Source: an uncultured Bacillota bacterium (GTDB lineage Bacteria; Bacillota_I; Bacilli_A; RFN20; CAG-449). Taken from it: DNA of 64,000 nucleotides. Under the pieces are notes generated by a model. That model searched no databases. It was not told where the DNA came from and saw only the letters and a list, made by a program, of their open reading frames with translations. Positions 9,860-18,418 of the stretch are shown piece by piece. The stretch spans positions 37,540-101,539 of the forward strand of contig CABUOQ010000002.1 of the NCBI GenBank assembly GCA_902493275.1, written 5' to 3'. Made by a program: the position numbers and the translations under genes. Position 1 is the first letter of the stretch, and every line of letters starts with the position of its first letter.

Positions 9860-9907
9860 TAAATTAAAATGACTATAATTATATACTTTTTTGCACTTTT
9901 AAATTAA

Positions 9908-9938
9908 TTATCAATATCATTAAAATTGATAAGTTTTT
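9908..9938 (+). repeat. 8-bp inverted repeat followed by T-run
   Basis: TTATCAAT and ATTGATAA form perfect arms around a 9-nt loop and are followed on the plus strand by G and seven T. The shape is that of a weak AT-only terminator, but no rightward gene ends here, so an operator or attenuator for the AraC gene is at least as likely. Confidence 0.35.
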
Positions 9939-10072
9939 TTGTTTAAAACAAAAATAGCCTATTTATAGCCTTTATTTATTATAACGTTCCATTTTTAGAT
10001 AATATTATTTTTTATCTTTTTAAATATAAAAAACAAAACTATAGAAAAAATTTTTTTTATTTAAGATAATAA

Positions 10073-10090
10073 ATATATATATATATATAT
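10073..10090. repeat. (AT)9 simple repeat
   Basis: Nine uninterrupted AT units lie 24 bp before the AraC-type start codon, between any promoter and the ribosome-binding site AAGGAG. A slippage-prone tract here could vary the leader length; this is only a possibility. Confidence 0.7.
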
Positions 10091-10113
10091 GTTATTCATT
10101 TAAGGAGTATTTT

Positions 10114-10965
10114 ATGACCAAAGAATCTTTTTTTAATAGAAGTTTATGTTTTAGAAATATAACTGATAATTTTAACTCTGACATCAGCGCTTCGATAATT
10201 GGATATGAAGCGTGCAATAAAAATAAACCAATTATTGATTCAAATAAATCATGCTATATAATTCATTTTATTGCAAAAGGCTCTGGTTTTTTAATAAGTC
10301 ATAATAAAAAAGAAATAATTCATAAAAACGAATGCTTCCTAATTGAACCAAATTCTCACGTTAAATATCGTCCTAATCCTCGTGATCCTTGGTCATATTT
10401 TTGGATTGAAATAAATGGCAATCTTTTTAAAAAAATATGTGAGCGAATTGATTTTAAGAAAAACAATATGCACTTAAAATTAGAGCACTTTAATGAAATC
10501 ATCGATGAATTTATCGAGATTTTCGATGAGACATTATACATTCACAATCAATATAGTGAATTTCTTCGAATCAGTAGTAAAATTATGAACATTTTTTCAA
10601 GATTAATCGAAGAGTATTGCATTGAAGATTCTTCTGATTCTTTAACAAAAGAAGAATCACAAATCAAAAAAATAATTGAATACGTCAATAATAACTACAC
10701 TTCACCAGATATTTCTATAAATAAAATTGCTAACCACTTTTATTTTTCTCAGGCATATCTAACGAGAATATTTAAAAAAAGCACCGGTATTTCTCCAATG
10801 AAATATATCATAATGTTAAGAATGAGACGCAGTGTCGAGCTATTGAATAAAAAAACGTTTTCAATTTCTCAAATCGCTTATTGTATTGGTTATAAAAACC
10901 AATTCTATTTTTCAAAAGAATTTAAAAAGTACTTTGGATTATCACCTTCAAAGTACAATAATTAA
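10114..10965 (+). CDS. AraC-family transcription regulator, likely controls transporter/beta-helix operon
   Basis: 283 residues. The N-terminal half is a cupin-like sensing domain (about 20-120, with FIAKGSGFLI and ECFLIEPNSH elements); the C-terminal about 100 residues are two helix-turn-helix motifs of the AraC type, ending in the typical IAYCIGYKNQFYFSKEFKKYFGLSPSKY-type segment. AAGGAG precedes the ATG at good distance. It is transcribed divergently from the LplB-first operon, the standard arrangement for a sugar-responsive activator. Its stop codon overlaps that of the convergent RDD gene in a shared TTAA. The inducer is unknown. Confidence 0.9.
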   Translation: MTKESFFNRSLCFRNITDNFNSDISASIIGYEACNKNKPIIDSNKSCYIIHFIAKGSGFLISHNKKEIIHKNECFLIEPNSHVKYRPNPRDPWSYFWIEINGNLFKKICERIDFKKNNMHLKLEHFNEIIDEFIEIFDETLYIHNQYSEFLRISSKIMNIFSRLIEEYCIEDSSDSLTKEESQIKKIIEYVNNNYTSPDISINKIANHFYFSQAYLTRIFKKSTGISPMKYIIMLRMRRSVELLNKKTFSISQIAYCIGYKNQFYFSKEFKKYFGLSPSKYNN

Positions 10966-12272
10966 TCTTTTTTTGTTAAATCTTTTCTTTCAATATTATT
11001 AAAATCTGATGAATCAAAATATTTATTATCCTCAAAGGTTTCTTGTTCATTAGATGTTTCTTCATCTACATCATAATCCTTTTTTAGATATCTTTCATCT
11101 ATTGCCCATGTATCACAAATAATATCTTGTAAAGATCTTTTTCGTTTATTAATTAAGATGAAAAATAACGAGATAAAACATATAATATCACAAATTAAAA
11201 TAAGAGAGAAATTAGAAAAACCCACTCCATTTATTTCAAAAAATGGATACATTATTCCCGAATTTAATCCACCGCTTAAAACAGTAGAAAAAAGCATCAA
11301 CCCATAGAACATTACAAAAGAGCAAATATTTCTGAATATCTTTTGTTTAGTTATTAATTCATATCCATCTTTATCGACAACTTTGATTTTTAATAGTTTT
11401 TTCCCAATTGTCTTCATGTCTTTAAAAATTAATTGAGGTAGAATAATCGTTAAAAAGAATGATAAAAGATAGCATCCAAAAGTAACATAATCAATTATAT
11501 AAGAACATTCAGCATAATTCTTTTTATATACATCATAGTGAGCTTTAAAGCGCGTTGAATTTATCAATTCATCGACTTGCTTATTCCATAAATTTTGGAA
11601 AGCAACTGCTAAATAATTATAATTTGACACTCCAGCTTGATAGTTTTTATCGTTTAAATGTTTATATAATTCAATAGCGTAATCTGCATCTAAATAAGGT
11701 AAAATCAAACTTTCTTCATCAAAATTCCACATTTCTATATTGACTGACGCATTTTTTAATTCTTTATAGAAAAAGAGCTTTGGATCATCTTTACCAAATG
11801 AAACTATATTATCATTTTCATTATATTTAGGAACATAATTAACATAAAAATACGCTAAAGGATCGCTCTCATATGAAGCAATCTCAAGATTGTTAGGATT
11901 TTCAATCTCAATTCCATAAGTTAAAAATAAACTATTATCAATTGAATATGAATATAATATATGTCTTAAACAATAGTCACGGAAAATATCTTCTTGTTCA
12001 CGTGGAGTTTTATATTGATGGTTTTCATTATCAATAAATTCATATATTTTAGCCTCTTCTTCTATTTCATAGCACGAAATAATTTCCTGGTTCAATGTAT
12101 TTATTTTGCCTTTATAAGCAGGAATAATATCTAATATCCCATGTGAAGAAATAAGCAAAACAAAAGATATGACAATAAGTAAAAGCGCATCGATAATATG
12201 CGCTTCAATTCTTCTACTAGCAGATGAATTTATTTCGTTCTTATATGGTCTTAGATAACCTTTTTTCTCCAT
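10962..12272 (-). CDS. RDD-family membrane protein
   Basis: 436 residues. The first membrane helix (about 27-47) starts with the Arg-Arg...Asp signature of RDD proteins (RRIEAHIIDALLL). A long extracytoplasmic domain of about 200 residues follows, then three more helices (about 258-278, 310-330, 350-375), with the K-I/V-V-D-K-x-G motif of the family between. The tail is acidic. RDD proteins are of poorly known function, some proposed as transporters. It ends the leftward group with the MsmK-like ATPase, 8 bp downstream of it. The large external domain between helix 1 and 2 is unusual for the family. Confidence 0.75.
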   Translation of the reverse strand: MEKKGYLRPYKNEINSSASRRIEAHIIDALLLIVISFVLLISSHGILDIIPAYKGKINTLNQEIISCYEIEEEAKIYEFIDNENHQYKTPREQEDIFRDYCLRHILYSYSIDNSLFLTYGIEIENPNNLEIASYESDPLAYFYVNYVPKYNENDNIVSFGKDDPKLFFYKELKNASVNIEMWNFDEESLILPYLDADYAIELYKHLNDKNYQAGVSNYNYLAVAFQNLWNKQVDELINSTRFKAHYDVYKKNYAECSYIIDYVTFGCYLLSFFLTIILPQLIFKDMKTIGKKLLKIKVVDKDGYELITKQKIFRNICSFVMFYGLMLFSTVLSGGLNSGIMYPFFEINGVGFSNFSLILICDIICFISLFFILINKRKRSLQDIICDTWAIDERYLKKDYDVDEETSNEQETFEDNKYFDSSDFNNIERKDLTKKD

Positions 12273-12280
12273 AATCTCCT

Positions 12281-14032
12281 CTATTTAATCAATTTTTCAG
12301 TTATAGAATCAAACAAATGAATCTTTGAAATGTCAAATACTAATTTTAGTTCATCACCAGAATTTACTAAAGTCTTTGCATGAATTTTTGAAACTATCTC
12401 TGAATCTTCAAAATTAGTATGTATATAATACTCGTGTCCAAGTAATTCTGCAACAGAAATTGTAAGATTAAATTCTTGACTTATGGCTTCATCAGTCAAT
12501 ATTCTATTACTTTGGTAAATATCTTCTGGTCGAATACCAAAAATAATTTGAATTTCTTTGCTTGTATCTATTAGTTTTAATCTATTTATCGCGTCGATTA
12601 AATAATTACGACGATGATTTGAAGTTTCACATATAGCTAATTCTTTTTCTAATTTTGCTAATGTATCCGCTAATTTAGCATTATCTTTTTCCAACTTCAT
12701 TTTTTCTTTTACTTCATTTATACTCGCTAGATAATTCTTCTTTTCAACAAATTTATCTTCTAATTCTTCTAGTTCTTTAATTAATAAATGTAATTCTTTG
12801 CTATAGAAATCTTTTACTGCAACATCAAAATCATCAGTCAATTTTATTTTAGTGCCTTGTTTAAAAATCACTTGACCATTAATATATGTTGCATTAATTA
12901 AGTTCATAGCTGGTGAACCAATGAATGTCGCAACAAATACATTAGCTGGATGATTATAAATCTCAATTGGAGTGCCAATTTGCTGAATATAACCTTTATT
13001 CATAACGACAATTCTTGTTGCCATGGTCATAGCTTCAGTTTGATCATGTGTAACATATATTGTAGTAGCGTTTAAAGCATTATGTAACTTAATAATTTCG
13101 CTTCTCATAGCCACTCTTAATTTGGCATCAAGATTGCTCAAAGGTTCATCCATCAAAAATACTTTGGCATTTTTAACAATAGCTCTTCCTAAGGCTACAC
13201 GTTGACATTGTCCACCAGATAAAGCTTTAGGCTTACGATCTAAGTATTCAGAAATTTGTAAAATATCAGCTGCTTTTTCCACTCTAGAGCGAATTTCATC
13301 TTTTGGCAAATGCTTGTTTTCATAAACTTCTACTGGAGTTTTTTCAAGATATTCAATTTTTTCTTCTAACTCTTTTAAATCTTTTTCAATTGATTCTTTT
13401 TCATCTTCATTAGCAAGCAATTGATATTTTTTTAAATTACGATACTGTTCTTTTAAAACTTTTAAAGCCTTCTTATTGATGCCTAGTATTGGTTTACCAT
13501 TTTCATCAACTTTCAAAGTTGGAAAACGTTTTATTTTTAAACCAAAAGACATATTCCCTGCCACTGACATATGAGGATAAAGAGCATAACTTTGAAATAC
13601 CATAGCAATATCACGATCTTTTGGATGAAGATCATTGGCATATGTCTTATCAATAAATAAATCGCCAGAAGTTATATCTTCTAAGCCAGCAATCATTCTT
13701 AAAGTCGTAGATTTGCCACATCCCGATGGTCCAACAAAAACTACAAATTCATGTTGCTTTATATCTAAATTAAAATCAAATACAGCTTGAACCTTATTAT
13801 CATAAATCTTATTAATATGTCTTAAAGATATATATGATTCACTTGGTGCTTTCTTTATTTTTTTAGAATTCTTTTTTTGATAAGCTACCATTTCTTCATA
13901 TATTCTAGTTCTTTGCTTATATAATTGTTTTTCTTTTAATTTTAGTTCTCTTTTTTTGTTTTTAGCTTCTAATTTATCTGAAACTATTTTCTTATCTAAA
14001 TCGCGATTCGACATATCTTGCTCCTTTTTCAT
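12281..14032 (-). CDS. MsmK/UgpC-like sugar ABC transporter ATPase with coiled-coil insertions
   Basis: 583 residues, against about 370 for a usual MsmK. ATPase motifs: Walker [10 protein letters not shown] (101-109), signature LSGGQ (271-275), Walker B VFLMDE (291-296), switch His329; a TOBE-type regulatory region follows. Extra pieces are a highly charged N-terminal extension (1-64), an insertion between Q-loop and signature (about 166-250) and another in the TOBE region (about 405-485), the last two predicted coiled coils from their E/K/L pattern. Such ATPases energise several CUT1 sugar transporters, so it is the likely motor for the LplB/LplC permease. Mycoplasma homologues are also about 580 residues. 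It lies between rhaD and the RDD gene. Confidence 0.92.
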   Translation of the reverse strand: MKKEQDMSNRDLDKKIVSDKLEAKNKKRELKLKEKQLYKQRTRIYEEMVAYQKKNSKKIKKAPSESYISLRHINKIYDNKVQAVFDFNLDIKQHEFVVFVGPSGCGKSTTLRMIAGLEDITSGDLFIDKTYANDLHPKDRDIAMVFQSYALYPHMSVAGNMSFGLKIKRFPTLKVDENGKPILGINKKALKVLKEQYRNLKKYQLLANEDEKESIEKDLKELEEKIEYLEKTPVEVYENKHLPKDEIRSRVEKAADILQISEYLDRKPKALSGGQCQRVALGRAIVKNAKVFLMDEPLSNLDAKLRVAMRSEIIKLHNALNATTIYVTHDQTEAMTMATRIVVMNKGYIQQIGTPIEIYNHPANVFVATFIGSPAMNLINATYINGQVIFKQGTKIKLTDDFDVAVKDFYSKELHLLIKELEELEDKFVEKKNYLASINEVKEKMKLEKDNAKLADTLAKLEKELAICETSNHRRNYLIDAINRLKLIDTSKEIQIIFGIRPEDIYQSNRILTDEAISQEFNLTISVAELLGHEYYIHTNFEDSEIVSKIHAKTLVNSGDELKLVFDISKIHLFDSITEKLIK

Positions 14033-14041
14033 AGCTTAGTT

Positions 14042-14098
14042 TAGCAAAATATATATTTTGACGGAAGCATATAAGGCTTTTATATCAGTATTTTGCTA
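14042..14098 (-). repeat. 10-bp inverted repeat upstream of msmK-like gene with nested palindrome
   Basis: TAGCAAAATA (14042-14051) and its exact complement (14089-14098) flank a 37-nt loop. The left arm also takes part in a perfect 16-bp palindrome, CAAAATATATATTTTG (14045-14060). The two structures exclude each other, which would suit attenuation or an operator in the 107-bp gap between rhaD and the ATPase gene. Function is inference. Confidence 0.4.
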
Positions 14099-14139
14099 TA
14101 AATAAGTCAAAAAAATATATATTCTTCAAGTATTAACTA

Positions 14140-14928
14140 CTAATCAATAATTCCCTTACGATAATTAATTTTAAAGGCTTTTGCAAGTTGAATTAATTGT
14201 TCATTGGTTATCGATTGATAAATCTTTTTATCATAAATTTTCATATATATCTCAGCTGCTTTTTCAATTGTTTCAATTAAGCCAAATACTTCATCTAAGC
14301 TTCTACCTGTGCAAAATATTCCATGTTGTGCCCAAACGACAGAACGATACTCTTTCATTTTTTCAGCTGTAGCAATTCCGATTTCTTCTCCGCCGCATAA
14401 AATCCAAGGTAATACAGCTACTCCTTCAGGAAAAACCACAATAGATTCAGTTTGCATCTTCCAAAGGTCTTCGCTCCAATGATTAGAATCTAAATCATGT
14501 ACATGACTCATGCATATGACATTAGTTGGATGACAATGAATAACTAGGCGATGCAAAGGATCAACTTTTAATCTTTCAATATGACATTTTAAGTGAGTAG
14601 GAGCTTCTGAAGTTGGTCGACCACCATCTTCGTATCCCCAAAGTAATGATAAAGTTTTTCCATCTTTTACTTTTATAATTCCTAAATTATTTTTAGGGTC
14701 TTTTAAACAATTTTTAAAATATTTGCCAGTACCCGTTATTATAAAATATTTACCAATTAAAGGAGTCAAATCATAATCGCAAATAAAAGTTCTTTTCTCA
14801 TTTAAATCCGTGATTTGTTTAGCTTCTTCTTCAGAGATAATATATGATAAATTACCCCCGTTTCTTTCATCCCACCCATGTTTATATAATAAATCTAAAA
14901 TTTCTGTAACTTCTTCTATACAATTCAT
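14140..14928 (-). CDS. rhaD: L-rhamnulose-1-phosphate aldolase
   Basis: 262 residues, close to the usual about 270. It splits L-rhamnulose-1-phosphate into dihydroxyacetone phosphate and lactaldehyde in the cytoplasm, the last step of rhamnose breakdown. It belongs to the class II aldolase/epimerase family; the zinc site HCHPTN is visible at about 130-135, a Glu/His-rich PTSEAPTHLKCH segment before it, and a third His in WAQHGIF. The ATG overlaps the rhaA stop by 4 bp (ATGA), so the two are translationally coupled. Third gene of the rhaBAD operon. Confidence 0.96.
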   Translation of the reverse strand: MNCIEEVTEILDLLYKHGWDERNGGNLSYIISEEEAKQITDLNEKRTFICDYDLTPLIGKYFIITGTGKYFKNCLKDPKNNLGIIKVKDGKTLSLLWGYEDGGRPTSEAPTHLKCHIERLKVDPLHRLVIHCHPTNVICMSHVHDLDSNHWSEDLWKMQTESIVVFPEGVAVLPWILCGGEEIGIATAEKMKEYRSVVWAQHGIFCTGRSLDEVFGLIETIEKAAEIYMKIYDKKIYQSITNEQLIQLAKAFKINYRKGIID

Positions 14929-16163
14929 TTTGTACCTCTTTCTAATAATACATTCTTTTCATATTTTTTAACTTGTTCATACCAATCTTGTTCACTTGCA
15001 ACTTTTTGCTTGTTTAAATACTCACACCAAACATCTTGCCAAGGCAATGTCTTAATTTCTTCTTGTAAAGCAAGTAAATGTGAATAATCCGCTGCATCTT
15101 GATATTCTTTTAAGATATCCCATGGTGTTAATAAAGCTTTTAAAATTGCTTTCTGCATATTTCTAGTTCCTATTACAATAGCCGCGACACGATTAATAGA
15201 TCCATCGAAATAATCTAAACCTAAATATGATTTATTTAGTGCTTTACATCTTACTAATTCATCCGCTACTTCTTGTAAGTCATCGTTTAATTTTAAAACA
15301 TGATCAGAATCCCAGCGAACAGGACGCGAAACATGAAATGCTAGGCGGGGTGAGAATAATAATAAAGATGATATTTTATCAGCAACATTTTCTGTAGGAT
15401 GGAAATGCCCCGTATCTAATAAACATAAAATATTGTTCTTCATCGCGTATGATAAATAAAATTCATTAGATCCTACCGTATAAGATTCAACACCAATTCC
15501 AAATACTTTTGATTCAACTGAAACATCAACTAAGTTTTTATTATATTTATATTTTAATATTTCATCTAAAGATTCTTTCAATCTTTTACGTGGCCCTTCA
15601 CGGTCAGAAGGAACTTCCTTCAATCCATCAGGAATCCATATATTGCATAGTGATTTCTGATGTAATTCTTTAGCAAAATATTCACATACTTTAATACTAT
15701 TAATACAATGCTCAATCCAATAATCACGCACCTCTTTATTTGGAGAAGATAAGCTTAAGCCATTTACAAGCATTGGTGAAGAAAAAATTGTTGGATTAAA
15801 ATCTAAGCCTAAGCCTCTATTATAGGCATATTCAACCCATCTTTTAAAATTTGCAGGAGTTATATCTCTTCTATCAACAATACTATCTGATTGATAAATA
15901 GCATGTAAATTGATTTTCTTTTTTCCTGGAATATACTTTAATGCTTCATCCAAGTCTGCCGTTAGTTCTTCAAAATTTCTTGCTTTTCCTGGATAATTAC
16001 CTGTCGATTGAATTCCACCTGTTAACGCTTTTTTATTTTCAAAGCCATTAACATCATCTAATTGCCAACAATGAATTGAAATTGTTACTTTAGATAACTC
16101 TTTTAAAACTTTGTTAACATCGATTCCATATTTTGCGTATATTTCTCTAGTGTCTTTTTTCAT
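14925..16163 (-). CDS. rhaA: L-rhamnose isomerase
   Basis: 412 residues, full length for the family (about 419). It converts L-rhamnose to L-rhamnulose with a divalent metal in a TIM-barrel fold. Characteristic segments seen are ISIHCWQLDDVNGFE near the N-terminus, FNPTIFSSP, the metal-binding LLDTGHFHPTE and the AFHVSRPVRWDSDH segment. A strong GGAGG lies inside the last codons of rhaB, whose stop is 1 bp upstream of this ATG. The operon order rhaB-rhaA-rhaD is the classical one. Confidence 0.97.
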   Translation of the reverse strand: MKKDTREIYAKYGIDVNKVLKELSKVTISIHCWQLDDVNGFENKKALTGGIQSTGNYPGKARNFEELTADLDEALKYIPGKKKINLHAIYQSDSIVDRRDITPANFKRWVEYAYNRGLGLDFNPTIFSSPMLVNGLSLSSPNKEVRDYWIEHCINSIKVCEYFAKELHQKSLCNIWIPDGLKEVPSDREGPRKRLKESLDEILKYKYNKNLVDVSVESKVFGIGVESYTVGSNEFYLSYAMKNNILCLLDTGHFHPTENVADKISSLLLFSPRLAFHVSRPVRWDSDHVLKLNDDLQEVADELVRCKALNKSYLGLDYFDGSINRVAAIVIGTRNMQKAILKALLTPWDILKEYQDAADYSHLLALQEEIKTLPWQDVWCEYLNKQKVASEQDWYEQVKKYEKNVLLERGTK

Positions 16164-16164
16164 A

Positions 16165-17472
16165 TTAATCCTCCATTTGTACTTTTATATTTCCTAAAGA
16201 TGTAGCCTCGATTGGTAAGGCGATTATTTTTTTCTTAGCGTATTGTTCTACCAATTCATTTAGATATTTATTTTTAGCGCCGCCTCCTACGATATAGCAT
16301 TTATCATATTTATTCCCTGTTATATTCTGCAAATCTTTTAACGCTTGATCATAAGAGAATGCCAATGAATGATATACTGCATTAATTAAATCGTTATCAT
16401 CTTTTGGTAAAGGTTTATTTTTTTGTTTAAGATAATCTAAAATCGCTTCTTTCATATTAATTGGCGATAAAAAAGCTTTATCATTAACATCAAATATTTC
16501 ATGATAACTCGATTGTTTAGCCATAGTAACCATCTCAGGAACCTCTATTGCTAATTCTTTAGATAAGTTATTTATAATCCACATTCCCATGATATTTTTT
16601 TGAAATCTAATATAGTTTGGACCATATTCATTAGAATAATTAGCGTCTTTAGCAACTTCACTATTAATGGCCTTAGGAATTTTAACTCCTAGCAATGACC
16701 ATGTTCCCGAAGAGATATATGGCGAATTATCTTCCATAAATATTCCTTCAACTGCAGAGGCTGTATCATGGCTAGCACATAATTTAACTAAAATATTACC
16801 TCCAACTTCATCTGAAACATCTTTTTTTAAATAGCCTAATTTATATCCAGGCTTATATACTGGATCATTAAACACATTAGATATGCCTAGTTTAGACAAA
16901 ATTTTTTGCGAATAGTCCAATGTTTCACATGAGCAAAGTCCCATGGTGGAAGCATTAGTGTATTCATGTACTTTAACTCCAGTTAATTTATAAAGTAAAT
17001 ACTCTGGAATCATCAAAAATGTTTTCGCTTTTTGAAGTCGATTAGATTTTTTGTCTTCATAAAGCTGATATATAGAATTAAACACCTGAAATTGGCACCC
17101 TGTTATCTTATATAAATCATTAAATGATATTTTTTGATGCACTTCATCAATTATTTTTTGAGTTCTATTATCACGATATGCATAGACTGGTAATATTTCA
17201 TTATCGAGCTCATCTATTAATACATAATCAACTCCCCAAGTGTCTATACTTAATGATTCAATTTGAGGATATTTACTTAAAGAAATTCTTATACCATTTT
17301 TCACTTCTTTAAATAGTTCATCAACATCCCAAATTAAATGGCCATCTTTGTTTTTTACTTCGTTTTTAAAACGATATACCTCTATTAAGCATATTTTTCC
17401 CTTATCGTCTTTATAACCTATTATATGTCTTCCAGAAGAGGCTCCGATATCAATTGCTAAATAATATTTCAT
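16165..17472 (-). CDS. rhaB: Rhamnulokinase, C-terminally short
   Basis: 435 residues, against roughly 485-490 for well known RhaB proteins. It phosphorylates L-rhamnulose with ATP. FGGY-kinase features are seen: N-terminal YLAIDIGASSGRH phosphate-binding loop, DTWGVDY (about 77-83), and C-terminal YIVGGGAKNKYLNE. The protein stops right after EATSLGNIKVQ, where relatives have a further helix and about 40-50 residues. The last codons carry the ribosome-binding site of rhaA, so the end is compact rather than obviously damaged. Whether it stays active is open. It starts the operon behind an AraC-type operator. Confidence 0.93.
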   Translation of the reverse strand: MKYYLAIDIGASSGRHIIGYKDDKGKICLIEVYRFKNEVKNKDGHLIWDVDELFKEVKNGIRISLSKYPQIESLSIDTWGVDYVLIDELDNEILPVYAYRDNRTQKIIDEVHQKISFNDLYKITGCQFQVFNSIYQLYEDKKSNRLQKAKTFLMIPEYLLYKLTGVKVHEYTNASTMGLCSCETLDYSQKILSKLGISNVFNDPVYKPGYKLGYLKKDVSDEVGGNILVKLCASHDTASAVEGIFMEDNSPYISSGTWSLLGVKIPKAINSEVAKDANYSNEYGPNYIRFQKNIMGMWIINNLSKELAIEVPEMVTMAKQSSYHEIFDVNDKAFLSPINMKEAILDYLKQKNKPLPKDDNDLINAVYHSLAFSYDQALKDLQNITGNKYDKCYIVGGGAKNKYLNELVEQYAKKKIIALPIEATSLGNIKVQMED

Positions 17473-17504
17473 ATTTCTCCTTTAATCTCATGATATCTTT
17501 TAAT

Positions 17505-17532
17505 ACTATAAATAAATATAACATTATTGCAA
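17505..17532 (-). promoter_or_regulatory. rhaBAD promoter
   Basis: On the minus strand -35 TTGCAA (17527-17532) and -10 TATAGT (17505-17510) are 16 bp apart. The -35 overlaps the rhaB-proximal copy of the direct repeat, as expected for an AraC-type activator touching RNA polymerase. The leader to the rhaB ATG is about 25-30 nt and contains AAAGGAG. Confidence 0.55.
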
Positions 17533-17554
17533 ATTTATATAACATTATTGTAAA
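17516..17554. promoter_or_regulatory. AraC-type operator: two direct repeats 21 bp apart
   Basis: ATATAACATTATTG occurs at 17516-17529 and again at 17537-17550; with the following YAAA the match is 17 of 18. The 21-bp spacing is two helical turns, the normal geometry for an AraC-family dimer on half-sites in direct orientation. It lies midway between rhaB and the divergent regulator gene and overlaps the rhaB -35. The likely ligand-bound regulator is the protein encoded at 17580. Confidence 0.75.
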
Positions 17555-17579
17555 ATGATTTTAAGAAAGAAATATAAAT

Positions 17580-18389
17580 ATGCATCGAAGAATACCATTA
17601 TCAAACCATTTAAACTCATCTCTTTTATATATATCTGAGACTGAACTCGATAAAGATTTTAAAGCATCATATCATTCACATCCAAATCTAGAATTATTGT
17701 TAATAAATGAAGGAACTGGTAATTTAATAACTACAAATCGCCGAATATCCATTAAAAAAGGAGATTTAATAATTATTAATTCTCATTCATTACATTGTGA
17801 AGTTTCATCTAGCAAATGCCGTTTTTACTCAATAGGTGTCAATCGTTTAGATGCTAATTTAGACAATAATTTTTCTAAGAAAATAATAAAATTGCCATTA
17901 GATAAAACCGACTATGATAGCATTAATTTTTTATACCATTTTATAATAACAGAAGCTGAAAATAAAAAAATGCATTTTGAAGATATCATATTTAATGCCT
18001 TCCAGCAAATTAAATATTTCATTCAAAGAACTTATCAAATAAAGTTTATTTCATCATCCAAAGAATACGATAATAGCGTTATTTCCAGCGCTAAAAACAT
18101 AATTGAAAATTATTTTTATACAAATATTAATATCAACGATTTATCACATCGCTTATCGATTTCACCATCAACTCTATCCCACCAATTTAAAAAAATAACT
18201 GGTCGTAGCGTCATTGAATATAAACATATATGTCAAATTAATGAAGCTTGTAATTTGTTAAAAATAACCGATATGAATATTCTTGACATTGCCTTTGCAA
18301 CTGGATTCACTAGTTCATCTTACTTCAGTGAAATGTTTAAAAAAATGATTAAATTGTCACCAAAAGAATACCGTTTAATGAACAAATAA
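17580..18389 (+). CDS. AraC-family regulator of the rhamnose operon (RhaS/RhaR-like)
   Basis: 269 residues. A cupin domain (about 20-110) with the H-x-H...E metal-type pattern (SYHSHPNLELLLINEG) is followed by a linker and an AraC DNA-binding domain (about 165-268, ending in SSYFSEMFKKMIKLSPKEYR). It is divergent from rhaBAD across 107 bp that contain the direct-repeat operator, so it most likely activates that operon in response to rhamnose, and may control its own gene. No strong Shine-Dalgarno is seen beyond AAGAAAG. It could also regulate the transporter operon. Confidence 0.9.
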   Translation: MHRRIPLSNHLNSSLLYISETELDKDFKASYHSHPNLELLLINEGTGNLITTNRRISIKKGDLIIINSHSLHCEVSSSKCRFYSIGVNRLDANLDNNFSKKIIKLPLDKTDYDSINFLYHFIITEAENKKMHFEDIIFNAFQQIKYFIQRTYQIKFISSSKEYDNSVISSAKNIIENYFYTNININDLSHRLSISPSTLSHQFKKITGRSVIEYKHICQINEACNLLKITDMNILDIAFATGFTSSSYFSEMFKKMIKLSPKEYRLMNK

Positions 18390-18413
18390 AAAAGTCTCGA
18401 AATTAATCGAGAC
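18388..18413 (-). terminator. Intrinsic terminator of the pcrA-gatCAB-pfpI operon
   Basis: Arms GTCTCG (18394-18399) and CGAGAC (18408-18413) form a hairpin; on the minus strand six T follow directly (18393-18388). It lies 5 bp after the pfpI stop. On the plus strand the downstream sequence is not T-rich, so it mainly serves the leftward operon. Confidence 0.8.
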
Positions 18414-18418
18414 CCATA

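Larger units (their letters stand above)
9801..10113. other. Divergent 313-bp intergenic region between transporter operon and AraC regulator
   Basis: No gene is present. It holds the cre-like site near its left end, a possible extended -10 for the leftward operon (TGGTATAAA on the minus strand, 9851-9859), a perfect 8-bp inverted repeat (9908-9915 and 9925-9932) followed by a run of T, a TAGCCT direct repeat at 11-bp spacing (9955-9960 and 9966-9971), several A/T tracts, and an (AT)9 run just before the regulator gene. No strong -35/-10 pair is obvious for the rightward gene. Confidence 0.6.

Noticed and set aside
10073..10090. CRISPR or satellite-type array
   Set aside because: Only a short AT dinucleotide run; no spaced repeats of 20-40 bp exist anywhere in the window.
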